Of a stretch of DNA of 64,000 bases, positions 9,272 to 19,004 are shown piece by piece. The position numbers and the translations under genes are program-made. This DNA is from Nocardioides cavernaquae (lineage in GTDB: Bacteria; Actinomycetota; Actinomycetes; Propionibacteriales; Nocardioidaceae), in the NCBI RefSeq assembly GCF_003600895.1, contig NZ_QYRP01000002.1:372001-436000 (forward strand), written 5' to 3'. The notes below the pieces were generated by a model, which searched no databases, had not been told where the DNA came from, and saw only the letters and a list, made by a program, of their open reading frames with translations. How positions within the stretch are numbered: the stretch's first letter is position 1; every line of letters starts with the position of its first letter.

Positions 9272-11019
9272 CAATCGCTCCCCATGGAAAGTGCGTTGTC
9301 CTGCCCCGACTGCCCCGACTGCTGTGCGGCAAAGCGAAGGTCGTCGACACGTCGCGCAGCGGCGCGGAGCAGCTCCGGGCTGCGCGGGTCGACACCGAGA
9401 TCGTCCAGAACCGTGCTGAACCGGGCGCGCTCGCCCGCGAAGAGCTCGTCGACGCGGCGCTCGAGGTCCTTGCGGGCACGATCGGCGAGGCTGCGCACAG
9501 CCTGGTCACCGAAGACCGCCTCGAGGAGCTTCTGACCGAGCACCGCGCTGCCGCCGGCGATGCCGACCTCGGCGCCGACGAGGCCACCGGTCGAGGCGAA
9601 GGTCACGACCATCAGCGAGACGGCCAGGCCGTTGACGCCGTAGGCCAGGAAGCGCGCTGAGGAGCGCTTGTCGGCACCCTCGGTGCGGACCATCTCGAGG
9701 ACGCCCTGCTGCCAGTCGCGGACCAGCTTCTCTGCCTTGCGGCGGAAGTCGCGGGAGGCGCGGTCGATGTCGTGGTGCGACTCGAGCAGAACCCGACCGG
9801 CCGGACGCGCGTGCCACGCGGCGGCGGCGCGCTCGGCGGCGTTCTCGGCGTGCTCGAGGAGCAGCTTCTCCAGGCCCGACTCGACGGCGTGGGTGACCCG
9901 CTCGACCTGCTGGGGCTTGCCCTTGACCGAGTTGACCAGCCGGTCACGGATGGCGCCGACCTTGGTCTCGAGGGTCTTGAGCAGCTCGCCGGTGCCGACG
10001 AACTCCTGCCAGCGGGCGAGCACCTCGCCGCGCAGCAGCGTGCCATCGGCGGTCGCGGTGCGGATGTCGCCCAGCGCGCCGGCGTACGCCCGGAACGCGT
10101 CGTCGCGGAGCTGGTCGACCGTCTCGGCCTGCTCGCCGACCGCGGTCGCGACCTGGAAGGTCTTGGCGCCGATGACGCGGATCGCGCCCTCGAGGGTCTG
10201 CTTGACCACCGCGGAGCGCGCGTCGGCGTCCGCCGCCAGCGCGTCCAGCCAGCCGCGGATGTCGGCGACCAGCTCAGGAGGGAGTACGCCGTCAGCGTCG
10301 GGCGTGCCCTCGCGGACCACGAAGAGCGGAGAGTCCTTCAGGCCACGGCTGGCCAGCATGCGGGCCAGGTGGGTCGACACGGTCTCGACGGCTTCGTCGG
10401 GGGTGCGGTCGAGCACGATCGCGACCGAGGTCGAGCGCTCGGCGGCACGCTTGAGGTACTCCCACGGGACCTGGTCGGCGTAGCGCGCGGCACTGGTGAC
10501 GAAGAGCCAGAGGTCTCCAGCCGCGAGCAGCTGCGAGGCGAGGACCCGGTTGGCCTCCTCGACGGAGTCCACGTCGGGAGCGTCGAGGATGGCCAGGCCC
10601 ATGGGCACCTTGTCGGTGGCGACGAGCTGGAGCGTCGAGGTGTCGCCCGTGGCGCGGTCCGAGCGGACCAGGTCGGGCAGGATCCGGTCCTGGCCGAACC
10701 ACTCGGCATCGCCGGGGTTGTGCACCAGGACGGGCGAGCGCGTCGTCGGACGCAGCACGCCGGGCTCGGTGACCCGGTGGCCGACCAGCGAGTTGACCAG
10801 GGTCGACTTGCCGGCACCGGTCGATCCGCCCACGACGGTCAGCAGTGGACCGTCGATCGTCGTGAGGCGCGGGATGACGTAGTCCTCGAGCTGGTCGATC
10901 ATGTCCGCGCGGGAGGACCGCTCGGGCTCGACACCCGGAAGGTCCAGTGGGAGCGCAGCATTCTGGAGCGCCCCCCGGAGGCGCACCAGGGCGGTGAGCA
11001 TCTTCGTGGAGTCACTCAT
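9271..11019 (-). CDS. Dynamin-like membrane GTPase, first of a pair
   Basis: 582 residues. The P-loop is GGSTGAGKST (about 64-73), followed by a switch region LRPTTRSPVLVHN and LAILDAPDVDS near 145-152. A standard NKxD is not clear; VLDRTPDE may take its place. Helical stalk segments follow, then a hydrophobic hairpin near 445-490 (GVNGLAVSLMVVTF … GLVGAEVGIAGG) that could insert into the membrane. It starts at ATG 11019, overlapping the PrsW stop by four bases, and ends in the start of the second GTPase. The tandem arrangement suggests a hetero-oligomeric remodelling machine (inference). Confidence 0.8.
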   Translation of the reverse strand: MSDSTKMLTALVRLRGALQNAALPLDLPGVEPERSSRADMIDQLEDYVIPRLTTIDGPLLTVVGGSTGAGKSTLVNSLVGHRVTEPGVLRPTTRSPVLVHNPGDAEWFGQDRILPDLVRSDRATGDTSTLQLVATDKVPMGLAILDAPDVDSVEEANRVLASQLLAAGDLWLFVTSAARYADQVPWEYLKRAAERSTSVAIVLDRTPDEAVETVSTHLARMLASRGLKDSPLFVVREGTPDADGVLPPELVADIRGWLDALAADADARSAVVKQTLEGAIRVIGAKTFQVATAVGEQAETVDQLRDDAFRAYAGALGDIRTATADGTLLRGEVLARWQEFVGTGELLKTLETKVGAIRDRLVNSVKGKPQQVERVTHAVESGLEKLLLEHAENAAERAAAAWHARPAGRVLLESHHDIDRASRDFRRKAEKLVRDWQQGVLEMVRTEGADKRSSARFLAYGVNGLAVSLMVVTFASTGGLVGAEVGIAGGSAVLGQKLLEAVFGDQAVRSLADRARKDLERRVDELFAGERARFSTVLDDLGVDPRSPELLRAAARRVDDLRFAAQQSGQSGQDNALSMGSD

Positions 11020-12185
11020 GCCGTCAGGCCTCCTGATCGATGTGCGGATTGGTGCAGGGAAACATCCGGCGGGAACACCAGGCCCGGTCGCAGCTCGTGC
11101 ATGCGGCTCACGAAGGCCTGTCCGCGCTCTGCGAAGTGCCGTGGCGCGGTGCCGCGGAGGAATCGGTGGTGAAGGTACCCGAGTTCGACCGCCGCCTGCT
11201 GGTAGTCCCGCATCGCCGCGCGTGCGTGCCGACCACCGGCGAGGTGTGCATGGCGGCGGGCAGCGCGACGGCCGGCCAGGTCGACCACGTGCGGGATGTC
11301 GGCTGCCGGCAGGAAACCACGCCGGGCCGCGTCGTGCAGTGCCGTGGTGAGGATCGAGTGCTCACGCCCCCGGATCCAGATCGCGAAGGCGACCATGAGG
11401 ACGAAGGCCGGCAGCATGACGACGACGTACGCACCGAAGAAGACCGCGCCGCCGCCGTAGGTCGCGGAGGCGTTCCACGCCGCGTGGCAGAGCACCGCCA
11501 TGAGGTAGCCCCCGACCGGGAGCAGGAAGCGCGCCGACTTGCTCCTGCTCGCGATCGCCATGCCCACGCCGATGCCGATGAACGCGGTGAAGAAGGGGTG
11601 CGCGAACGGGCTGGCGATGCACCGGACCACGAACGTCGTGGTCAGGCCGAGCATGCCGCCGGGTGCGCCATCGAGGCCGTTGTAGGCCGAGGCGAGGTAG
11701 AGGATGTTCTCGGTGAAGGCGAATCCCACGCCGACCATGCCCGCGTAGACGATGCCGTCGAGGACGCCATCCAGCTCGTGGCGGCGCCAGACCAGCAGCA
11801 GCACGAGAAAGAGTCCCTTGGTGAGCTCCTCCGTCAGCGGAGCGACGATCGTGGCGCTGGCGGTCGTGGAGAGCGACAGGAAGGCCGACCCCAGCTCCTG
11901 CGCGATGACGGCGACGAACGTCGCGACGAACGCACCCCAGGCCAGACCGAGGCCGAGCAGCACCTTGGGCTCCGGCTCGTAACGGTCGAGCCAGAGATAG
12001 GCGCCGACGACCGGACCGACGGGAACGAGGGCGAAGAGTCCGGCCACCACCACGACCGGACCGCCACCCGTCAGCGCGACCACCAGCATGATCGGCAGCG
12101 CGGCAGCAGCAGCGATCAGCGCCACGATGATCGTGAACACCATGCTGTCGCGCGTCTGACGACGGTGAGACACGGTGGCGGGCAT
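11016..12185 (-). CDS. PrsW-family intramembrane metalloprotease
   Basis: 389 residues with about eight membrane segments in the first 270. The PrsW/CAAX-like metal motifs are present: EELTKG, FAFTEN, FAHPFF and LCHAAWN. A soluble C-terminal tail of about 110 residues is rich in basic residues. PrsW proteases cut membrane-bound anti-sigma factors or other membrane proteins. No anti-sigma gene is near; the coupled downstream genes encode dynamin-like GTPases. Start ATG 12185 is 7 bases after TACCCT (minus strand 12198-12193), a leaderless signal that favours it over the inner ATG at 12143. Confidence 0.87.
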   Translation of the reverse strand: MPATVSHRRQTRDSMVFTIIVALIAAAAALPIMLVVALTGGGPVVVVAGLFALVPVGPVVGAYLWLDRYEPEPKVLLGLGLAWGAFVATFVAVIAQELGSAFLSLSTTASATIVAPLTEELTKGLFLVLLLVWRRHELDGVLDGIVYAGMVGVGFAFTENILYLASAYNGLDGAPGGMLGLTTTFVVRCIASPFAHPFFTAFIGIGVGMAIASRSKSARFLLPVGGYLMAVLCHAAWNASATYGGGAVFFGAYVVVMLPAFVLMVAFAIWIRGREHSILTTALHDAARRGFLPAADIPHVVDLAGRRAARRHAHLAGGRHARAAMRDYQQAAVELGYLHHRFLRGTAPRHFAERGQAFVSRMHELRPGLVFPPDVSLHQSAHRSGGLTA

Positions 12186-12234
12186 GGGGTGAAGGGTATC
12201 GGCTGCGCTGTGCCACGGACGTATCGTGGTGAGC
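12186..12234. promoter_or_regulatory. Divergent leaderless promoters of prsW-GTPase operon and pepP
   Basis: The 49 bases between the two start codons hold two extended -10-like hexamers. AGGGTA at 12193-12198 reads TACCCT on the minus strand and stands 7 bases before ATG 12185. TATCGT at 12222-12227 stands 7 bases before GTG 12235. Neither gene has a ribosome site, so both are probably transcribed from the start codon. Confidence 0.6.
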
Positions 12235-13659
<1,425 letters not shown>

Positions 13660-13842
13660 CTGCTTCTCGGGGGCGCCTCCTGGTCCGCGCCCAGCGGAGG
13701 CTGAGCGTGGCTGCATTTCCGCTTGACGAGCGGCTGATGAACACTTTCTGAACTGGCCTCTTCCGCCTTGTCCGCGGCTTTTCCAAGCCTCACTCTTTCC
13801 AGCAATCCGGCACTTCGCCGGTTGGTCTGGGAGGGCAGCCGG

Positions 13843-14469
13843 ATGAACTCGTTCCTCGAGAACTCGACGTACCCAGAGCTTGCTCTGGCACCGGCAGAGC
13901 AGGCTCTGGCACCGGCCATCGCGGTCGTGGGCGAGCTCGCCATGGCACCCCTGACCCTGCTGTCCGTTGCCGAGGCACCCCGGGATCTCTGGCCCCGCGG
14001 CGCCGACCTCGTCGCAGCGGCCCAGGCAGCCACCGGCTTCCCGTCCAATGTCGCCCCGTCGCGCGTGCGGAAGCACACGGCACGCCGCCAGGCCCGCGCA
14101 CTGAGCGTCTGGATCGCCTCGGCGACCAGCCCCGAGGGCGCCCTCGTCGTCGGCCACGCGCTGCTGGTACCGGTTGCTCCCGCTCACCCCGACTGGGTGG
14201 CCGTCGACGACGCCTCCGTGCAGCTGGCTCTGCGAGACGGGCGCCTCGTCGAGATGGGCGGACTCGCGGTCCGGCCCGGCTGGACCCGCCAGGGCGTGGC
14301 CGACGCGCTGGTCCAGGCCCGGCTGGCGTGGCTCGCGGACCGTGGCCTGGTCGGCTGCTCCTCAGTGTGGCGCGGCTCCGCCGGCTCCACCCGCCTCGCC
14401 GAGCGCTACGGGCGTCGCGTGCTGCGGCGTACAGACGTGGCGTCCGACCGGTTCGTCTACGACCGCTGA
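13843..14469 (+). CDS. GNAT-family N-acetyltransferase
   Basis: 208 residues. The acetyl-CoA binding core is VEMGGLAVRPGWTRQGVADA near residue 140, followed by the helix LVQARLAWLADRG. The N-terminal 60 residues are Ala/Leu rich and not clearly part of the fold. I start it at ATG 13843, which has GGAGGG about 7 bases upstream; an in-frame TTG at 13768 lacks such a site. The acceptor substrate cannot be inferred. The 180 bases before it, after pepP, hold no feature I can name. A tRNA-Arg follows 18 bases after the stop. Confidence 0.8.
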   Translation: MNSFLENSTYPELALAPAEQALAPAIAVVGELAMAPLTLLSVAEAPRDLWPRGADLVAAAQAATGFPSNVAPSRVRKHTARRQARALSVWIASATSPEGALVVGHALLVPVAPAHPDWVAVDDASVQLALRDGRLVEMGGLAVRPGWTRQGVADALVQARLAWLADRGLVGCSSVWRGSAGSTRLAERYGRRVLRRTDVASDRFVYDR

Positions 14470-14487
14470 CATACTTGGGCCAACTGA

Positions 14488-14561
14488 GCCCCCATAGCTC
14501 AGCTGGATAGAGCAGCGGGTTTCTACCCCGACGGCCGAGGGTTCGAGTCCTTCTGGGGGCA
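14488..14561 (+). tRNA. tRNA-Arg (anticodon TCT)
   Basis: A 74-base cloverleaf. Acceptor GCCCCCA pairs with TGGGGGC, and the D arm is GCTC/GAGC. The anticodon stem is GCGGG/CCCGA with one mismatch at its outer end and loop TTTCTAC. The T arm is GAGGG-TTCGAGT-CCTTC. Anticodon UCU reads AGA/AGG. The discriminator is A and CCA is not encoded. Confidence 0.93.
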
Positions 14562-14654
14562 CCTGGCATTGTGGCGATCGCACCCCTGGCTCCTTGGCGC
14601 TGGCACAGCACCAAGGGCAGCCGGACGTCCCCGACCTCACCCCACGCACTGGTT

Positions 14655-15677
14655 TCAGCTCGGTCGATCAGCCCCGACGTACGCCGCGATCTCGCCGCGC
14701 AGTCGTGCCTTCACGTCCTCCGGCGCAAACGACTGGTCCACCGCTGCGACCGCCAGCGCCGCGACACCGGCCTGATCCAGGTCGAGCAGCGACGCCGCAA
14801 TCTCGTACTCACGGTTCAGCGTCGTGCCGAACATCGGCGGGTCGTCGGAGTTGATCGTGACCGGCACCCCGGCCGCCACGAACGTCGACAACGGGTGCAC
14901 ATCGAGCGATGCGACCGCCCGGGTGGCGATGTTGGAGGACGGGCACACCTCCAGCGCGATCCCGTGCTCGGCGAGGTAGGCCATCAGCAGCGGATCCGAG
15001 GCAGCGGTGCACCCGTGCCCGATCCGCTCCGCGCCGAGCACCCTGATCGACTCCCAGATCGTCTCGGGCCCGGTCGTCTCCCCCGCGTGCGGCACCGAGC
15101 GCAGTCCGGCGGCACGCGCGGCCGCGAAGTAGGGCTCGAACTGCGCCCGAGGCACACCGATCTCGGGCCCTCCCAGACCGAAGCCGACGAGAGCCTCCGG
15201 CCGGTGAGAGAGCGCGTAGCCCAGCGTCGCCTCGGCCGCCGGAAGGCCGCTCTCCCCCGGGATGTCGTAGATCCAGCGCAGCACCAGCCCGAAGTCGCGC
15301 TCGGCCGCCGTCCGCGCGTCCTCGATCGCCTCGGTGTACGCCTCGATCGGCACGCCAGCGAGCACCGAGGTGTACGGCGTGCAGGTGAGCTCGGCGTACC
15401 TCAGGTTCTGGCCGGAAGCCATCTCACGTGCGACCTCGTAGGTCAGCAGCCGGATGTCCTCCGGAGTCCGGATCAGGTCGACGACGGCCAGGTAGACCTC
15501 GATGAAGTGCCCGAAGTCGCGGAACGTCATGAAGTCCCGCAACGCGTCCGGGTCCGACGGCACCGTGCCCGGATGACGCTCCGCGAGCGACGACACGATG
15601 CGCGGCGAGGCGGAGCCGACGTGGTGGACGTGGAGCTCGGCCTTGGGCAGGCCGGCGATGAAGGACTCGAGATTCAC
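14655..15677 (-). CDS. Adenosine deaminase family protein
   Basis: 340 residues of a TIM-barrel zinc deaminase. The metal motif is H16-V-H18, with catalytic segments VPHAGET, IGHGC and NSDDPPMF. It hydrolyses the 6-amino group of adenosine or an adenine-containing nucleoside. After HxH the sequence reads HVGS, where classical enzymes have LDG or LEG, so the substrate loop differs. 6-Aminodeoxyfutalosine deaminases of actinobacteria fall in the same superfamily and are an alternative. The start is GTG 15677 (NLESFIAGLPKAELHVHH). CACGAT lies 6 bases upstream, a weak leaderless signal. An upstream GTG at 15707 is less likely. Confidence 0.85.
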   Translation of the reverse strand: MNLESFIAGLPKAELHVHHVGSASPRIVSSLAERHPGTVPSDPDALRDFMTFRDFGHFIEVYLAVVDLIRTPEDIRLLTYEVAREMASGQNLRYAELTCTPYTSVLAGVPIEAYTEAIEDARTAAERDFGLVLRWIYDIPGESGLPAAEATLGYALSHRPEALVGFGLGGPEIGVPRAQFEPYFAAARAAGLRSVPHAGETTGPETIWESIRVLGAERIGHGCTAASDPLLMAYLAEHGIALEVCPSSNIATRAVASLDVHPLSTFVAAGVPVTINSDDPPMFGTTLNREYEIAASLLDLDQAGVAALAVAAVDQSFAPEDVKARLRGEIAAYVGADRPS

Positions 15678-15715
15678 CGGTCGATCGTGGCAGCCAACCC
15701 GGGCCACGCCAACGG

Positions 15716-16429
15716 TCAGCCGATCTTCTTGATCAGGTTGTCACCGAGCTCCTCGACGCTGTTCCCGTCGCGGAACGGCTCGCCGTCGATCAGCACCGTG
15801 GGTGTGCTGTTGACACCGGCGTTGTCGGCAGCGTTGCTGGCTGCCTCCACCCACTCCGTTCCCACTCCGCGGTCGAGGGCTTCGCTCACCTCCGCCTCAT
15901 CGGCGCCAGCCTTGACCGCCAGAGCGATCAGCTCCTCGTCGCCCGGGTAGGGGCCGCTCTCCTCAGGCTGGCTTTCGAAGAGCAGGTCGTGGAACTCCTT
16001 GGCCACCTCGGCACCCGACGTCGTCAGGACCACCCCGAACACCGCCGCGGACTGCTTCGAGTAGTCGATGCCGAGCAGCTGGAACGGGCGGTACTCGACG
16101 CGCACCTTCCCCTCGGCCGCGAGCGCCGCCAGGTCCTTGCTCGTGTGCCGCTCGAGCTCACCGCAGAACGGGCAGAGGAAGTCCTCGTAGATCACCACCG
16201 TGTGCGCGGCGTCCTTCGGCCCGATGGCCACGAAGTGCTCGGTCGTCGACACCTTCGGGTCGTCGATCGCGAGCCGCTGGAAGGCGAACGCGCCGCCGAC
16301 GACGAGGACGAGCGCCACCACGACCCCGAGTACGCCGAGCAGCCGGCGCCGCTTCTCCGCGGCTGCCTGCTGTGCGCGCACGTCCGCAGCGCGGGAGGCC
16401 CTGTTGGCGGAGTTCGAGGGATCAGGCAT
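15716..16429 (-). CDS. DsbA-like membrane-anchored thioredoxin-fold protein
   Basis: 237 residues. A basic N-terminus (AEKRRR) and one membrane helix at about 30-50 place the thioredoxin domain outside the cell. The active site is C86-P-F-C89 in YEDFLCPFCGE, and the cis-proline loop is NSTPTVLID. It would oxidise or isomerise disulfides in exported proteins. Its start, ATG 16429, overlaps the MauE-type gene stop by 8 bases, so the two are coupled. MauE-like proteins often serve as membrane partners that reoxidise or reduce such thioredoxins (family knowledge). Confidence 0.88.
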   Translation of the reverse strand: MPDPSNSANRASRAADVRAQQAAAEKRRRLLGVLGVVVALVLVVGGAFAFQRLAIDDPKVSTTEHFVAIGPKDAAHTVVIYEDFLCPFCGELERHTSKDLAALAAEGKVRVEYRPFQLLGIDYSKQSAAVFGVVLTTSGAEVAKEFHDLLFESQPEESGPYPGDEELIALAVKAGADEAEVSEALDRGVGTEWVEAASNAADNAGVNSTPTVLIDGEPFRDGNSVEELGDNLIKKIG

Positions 16430-16904
16430 GAGGGGTCTCCTCCGGTTCGGTGGTCCGCGGCAGCAGCACGCGGTCAAGGGTGAGCGGGGTGCGCCTGAGC
16501 GCGAGGACGAAGAGGGCGAGCGCGGTCAGGCCGAGGTCACGGGCGATCTCGAGGGGGTAGGCCGATGACCCGTCAGGCACGGAACCGCCGCCACCGAAGC
16601 AGCCGCAGTCGATCTCGATGCCGCGGACCCAGACCGAGACGATGCCGGCGACGAAGACCAGCAGCAACCCCGCCGACAGCGCCGCGGAAGCCCGGGTGAG
16701 CAGGCCGAGCACCAGGCAGGCACCCAGCGCGACCTCGAGGATCGGGAGGGCATGACCGACGAACACGGGCGTCGATCCCGGCAGGAGCTCGTAGGCGCGC
16801 ACGGCCGCGACACTGGCCCAGGGATCGGCGAGCTTGACGCCGCCGGCGTACAGCCAGACGCCGCCGAGCACCCAACGGGCCAGCAGCCCCAACCATGCAC
16901 GCAC
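16422..16904 (-). CDS. MauE/DoxX-type redox-associated membrane protein
   Basis: 160 residues with four hydrophobic segments and a CGCF cysteine pair in IEIDCGCFGGGG between the last two. This fits the MauE family of quinone-linked membrane proteins that support disulfide chemistry. It starts at GTG 16904, 7 bases after TACGCT (minus strand), so the mRNA is probably leaderless. The downstream DsbA-like gene overlaps it. The pair resembles an electron relay from quinone to an extracytoplasmic thioredoxin (inference). Confidence 0.85.
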   Translation of the reverse strand: MRAWLGLLARWVLGGVWLYAGGVKLADPWASVAAVRAYELLPGSTPVFVGHALPILEVALGACLVLGLLTRASAALSAGLLLVFVAGIVSVWVRGIEIDCGCFGGGGSVPDGSSAYPLEIARDLGLTALALFVLALRRTPLTLDRVLLPRTTEPEETPHA

Positions 16905-17069
16905 GACCCCGAGCGTAGGCGGCGAGGCTGAGCACCGACTGAGAAGCCCCGACCGAGGAGTGCCGACCGAGGAGTGCCGACCGAGAAGGCCGGGTGGAAG
17001 CAGCGGGCGGGAGACGGCGCCCGAGTGCGGGCAGGGCTGCTCACGAGACCGGCGAGTAGGGTCAGCCTC
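16905..17069. promoter_or_regulatory. Divergent leaderless promoters of mauE-like gene and orn
   Basis: AGCGTA at 16912-16917 reads TACGCT on the minus strand, 7 bases before GTG 16904. TAGGGT at 17057-17062 lies 7 bases before GTG 17070. Between them is a tandem repeat at 16949-16988. No ribosome site is visible for either gene. Confidence 0.55.
16949..16988. repeat. 14-bp tandem repeat, 2.9 copies
   Basis: The unit CCGACCGAGGAGTG occurs twice perfectly (16949-16962, 16963-16976), followed by a partial third copy CCGACCGAGAAG. It lies about 70 bases upstream of the orn -10 element. It could be slippage-prone or a direct-repeat binding site. Confidence 0.7.
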
Positions 17070-17747
17070 GTGAATGAACGACTGGTGTGGATCGACTGCG
17101 AGATGACCGGACTCGACCTGGGCGCCGATGCGCTGATCGAGGTGGCGGCCCTGGTCACCGACTTCGACCTGAACGTGCTCGGCGAGGGCGTCGACATCGT
17201 GATCAAGCCCGAGGCCGCGGCGCTCGACCAGATGGGCGACTTCGTGCGCAACATGCACGTGAGCTCGGGTCTGCTCGAGGAGCTCGACAGCGGCGTCTCG
17301 CTGGAGGAGGCCGAGCAGCAGGTGCTGGCCTACATCCGCGAGCACTGCCCGGAGGGCTCCCGCCCTCCCCTGGCCGGCAACACCGTGGCCACCGACCGCT
17401 CGTTCATCTCGCGCGACATGCCCGACCTCGAGGCCTTCCTGCACTACCGCATCGTCGACGTCTCCTCGATCAAGGAGCTCTCCCGTCGCTGGTTCCCGCG
17501 TGCCTACTTCTCCTCACCGGAGAAGAAGGGCAACCACCGCGCGCTGGCCGACATCCAGGAGTCGATCGAGGAGCTGCGCTACTACCGCGAGGCGGTCTTC
17601 GTGACCTCCCCCGGACCCGATTCGGACACCGCCAAGCGCATCGCCGCCAGGCACGCGGGCTCGATCACGGGCCTGACCTCGGGGTCCACCACGACGGACG
17701 TTCCGGATGCCGGGGCCGATTCGGATTCAACGGCAGGTAACCAGTAG
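17070..17747 (+). CDS. orn: Oligoribonuclease
   Basis: 225 residues of the DEDDh exonuclease family. Motifs are [10 protein letters not shown] (first Asp and Glu), [19 protein letters not shown] (second Asp) and GNHRALADI with the catalytic His and last Asp. Orn degrades 2-5-mers left by RNA decay, and pGpG from cyclic-di-GMP turnover. A non-conserved tail of about 40 residues follows the family's usual end. GTG 17070 stands 7 bases after TAGGGT. As in M. tuberculosis, a tRNA-His follows directly. Confidence 0.95.
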   Translation: MNERLVWIDCEMTGLDLGADALIEVAALVTDFDLNVLGEGVDIVIKPEAAALDQMGDFVRNMHVSSGLLEELDSGVSLEEAEQQVLAYIREHCPEGSRPPLAGNTVATDRSFISRDMPDLEAFLHYRIVDVSSIKELSRRWFPRAYFSSPEKKGNHRALADIQESIEELRYYREAVFVTSPGPDSDTAKRIAARHAGSITGLTSGSTTTDVPDAGADSDSTAGNQ

Positions 17748-17784
17748 AGTGTTCTCCGGCCCCGGGCACTGACCGGGGCTTGAT

Positions 17785-17861
17785 GGTGGGTATAGCTCAG
17801 CTGGTAGAGCGCCGCCTTGTGGTGGCGGATGTCGCGGGTTCGAGTCCCGTTACTCACCCCA
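17785..17861 (+). tRNA. tRNA-His (anticodon GTG)
   Basis: The cloverleaf has acceptor GTGGGTA/TACTCAC plus the extra 5' G at -1 pairing with C73, a hallmark of tRNA-His. The anticodon loop is TTGTGGT with anticodon GTG. The T arm is GCGGG-TTCGAGT-CCCGT. CCA is encoded at 17859-17861. Confidence 0.95.
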
Positions 17862-17866
17862 ACAGT

Positions 17867-17900
17867 CGAGAGGCCCCCGGGATCACCCGGGGGCCTCTCG
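17867..17900. terminator. Strong hairpin terminator after tRNA-His
   Basis: A perfect 15-bp stem (CGAGAGGCCCCCGGG pairing with CCCGGGGGCCTCTCG) has a four-base loop ATCA. No U-run follows, as is common in actinobacteria. It can serve both the tRNA (plus strand) and the pirin gene (minus strand). Confidence 0.8.
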
Positions 17901-17947
17901 CCATGTGATGCGTACGACCTGATCCGTACGAGGTCGGGCGCCGCGGA

Positions 17948-18898
17948 TCAGCCAGCGGGGATGTGGCCGAACCGGCCCTTCTGGTAGTCCTCGTAGGCCT
18001 GCATGACCTCGGCCTTGGTGTTCATCACGAACGGACCCGCCCAGGCGACCGCTTCCCGGATCGGCTGGCCACCGATCACGATGACGTCCATCGACGGCGA
18101 GCGCGACTCCTGCCGGGAGTCCGCCGTGATCGTCAGGTAGTCGCCGGCGCCGAGCACCGCGGACTGGCCCATCCGGATCGGGCGGCCTTCGTTGCCGACC
18201 GTGCCGCTGCCGTTGAGCACGTAGACCAGGGCGTTGTAGTCGACGTTCCACGGCAGCTCGAGGCGCGAACCAGCCTCGATCGTCGCGTGCACCATCGTCA
18301 TCGGCGTGTGCGTCGAGCCGGGTCCATCGTTGCCGTCGACCGAGCCCGCGATCACGCGGACCAGGGAGCCGGCGTCCGCCGAGGTCACCAGGGCGACCTG
18401 CCCGGAGCGGATGTCCTGGTACTTCGGCGCGATCAGCTTGTCCGCCCGGGGCAGGTTCACCCACAGCTGGAGGCCATGGAAGAGCCCACCGGACTGCACG
18501 AGCCACTCGGGCGGGGTCTCGATGTGCAGCAGGCCCGCGCCAGCGGTCATCCACTGCGTGTCGCCGTTGGTGATCGTGCCACCGCCACCGTGGCTGTCCT
18601 TGTGGTCGAAGACACCGTCGATGATGTAGGTGACGGTCTCGAAGCCGCGGTGCGGGTGCCAGGGCGTGCCCTTCGGCTCGCCGGGCGCGTAGTCGATCTC
18701 GCCCATCTGGTCCATCATCAGGAACGGGTCGAGGTGGCGCTGGTCGATGCCCGCGAACGCGCGGCGGACCGGGAACCCCTCCCCTTCATAGCCCTGCGGC
18801 GCGGTCGAGATCTGCACGACGGGGCGCGGCTGGTCTCCCAGTCCGGGGGTCTTCAGGCGGTTCAGGACGGTCAGGTCGTCCACAGTGATGGCGGGCAT
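17948..18898 (-). CDS. Pirin family protein
   Basis: 316 residues, a bicupin. The N-terminal cupin has the metal motif WHPHRGFETVTYIIDG and a later HIETPPE; the C-terminal cupin is less conserved. Pirins act as quercetinase-like oxygenases or as redox-sensing partners; this one's role is unknown. ATG 18898 has GGAGG 5 bases upstream. The gene is divergent from a flavin oxidoreductase. Upstream at 18929-18945 is an A/T-rich stretch (TGATACGTCATC) that could hold its promoter or an operator, but I cannot define it. Confidence 0.9.
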   Translation of the reverse strand: MPAITVDDLTVLNRLKTPGLGDQPRPVVQISTAPQGYEGEGFPVRRAFAGIDQRHLDPFLMMDQMGEIDYAPGEPKGTPWHPHRGFETVTYIIDGVFDHKDSHGGGGTITNGDTQWMTAGAGLLHIETPPEWLVQSGGLFHGLQLWVNLPRADKLIAPKYQDIRSGQVALVTSADAGSLVRVIAGSVDGNDGPGSTHTPMTMVHATIEAGSRLELPWNVDYNALVYVLNGSGTVGNEGRPIRMGQSAVLGAGDYLTITADSRQESRSPSMDVIVIGGQPIREAVAWAGPFVMNTKAEVMQAYEDYQKGRFGHIPAG

Positions 18899-19004
18899 CG
18901 GTGCCTCCTTGGTTGGTCACCTGCTTCAACCTTAGGTGATACGTCATCTATTCCGCAAGGGGCACCCACTGCAGACAATCCGGACGACCCCGTAGGTTGT
19001 GCCC

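Noticed and set aside
16949..16988. Tandem repeat considered as a CRISPR array
   Set aside because: Units are 14 bp and contiguous, with no spacers and no cas genes.
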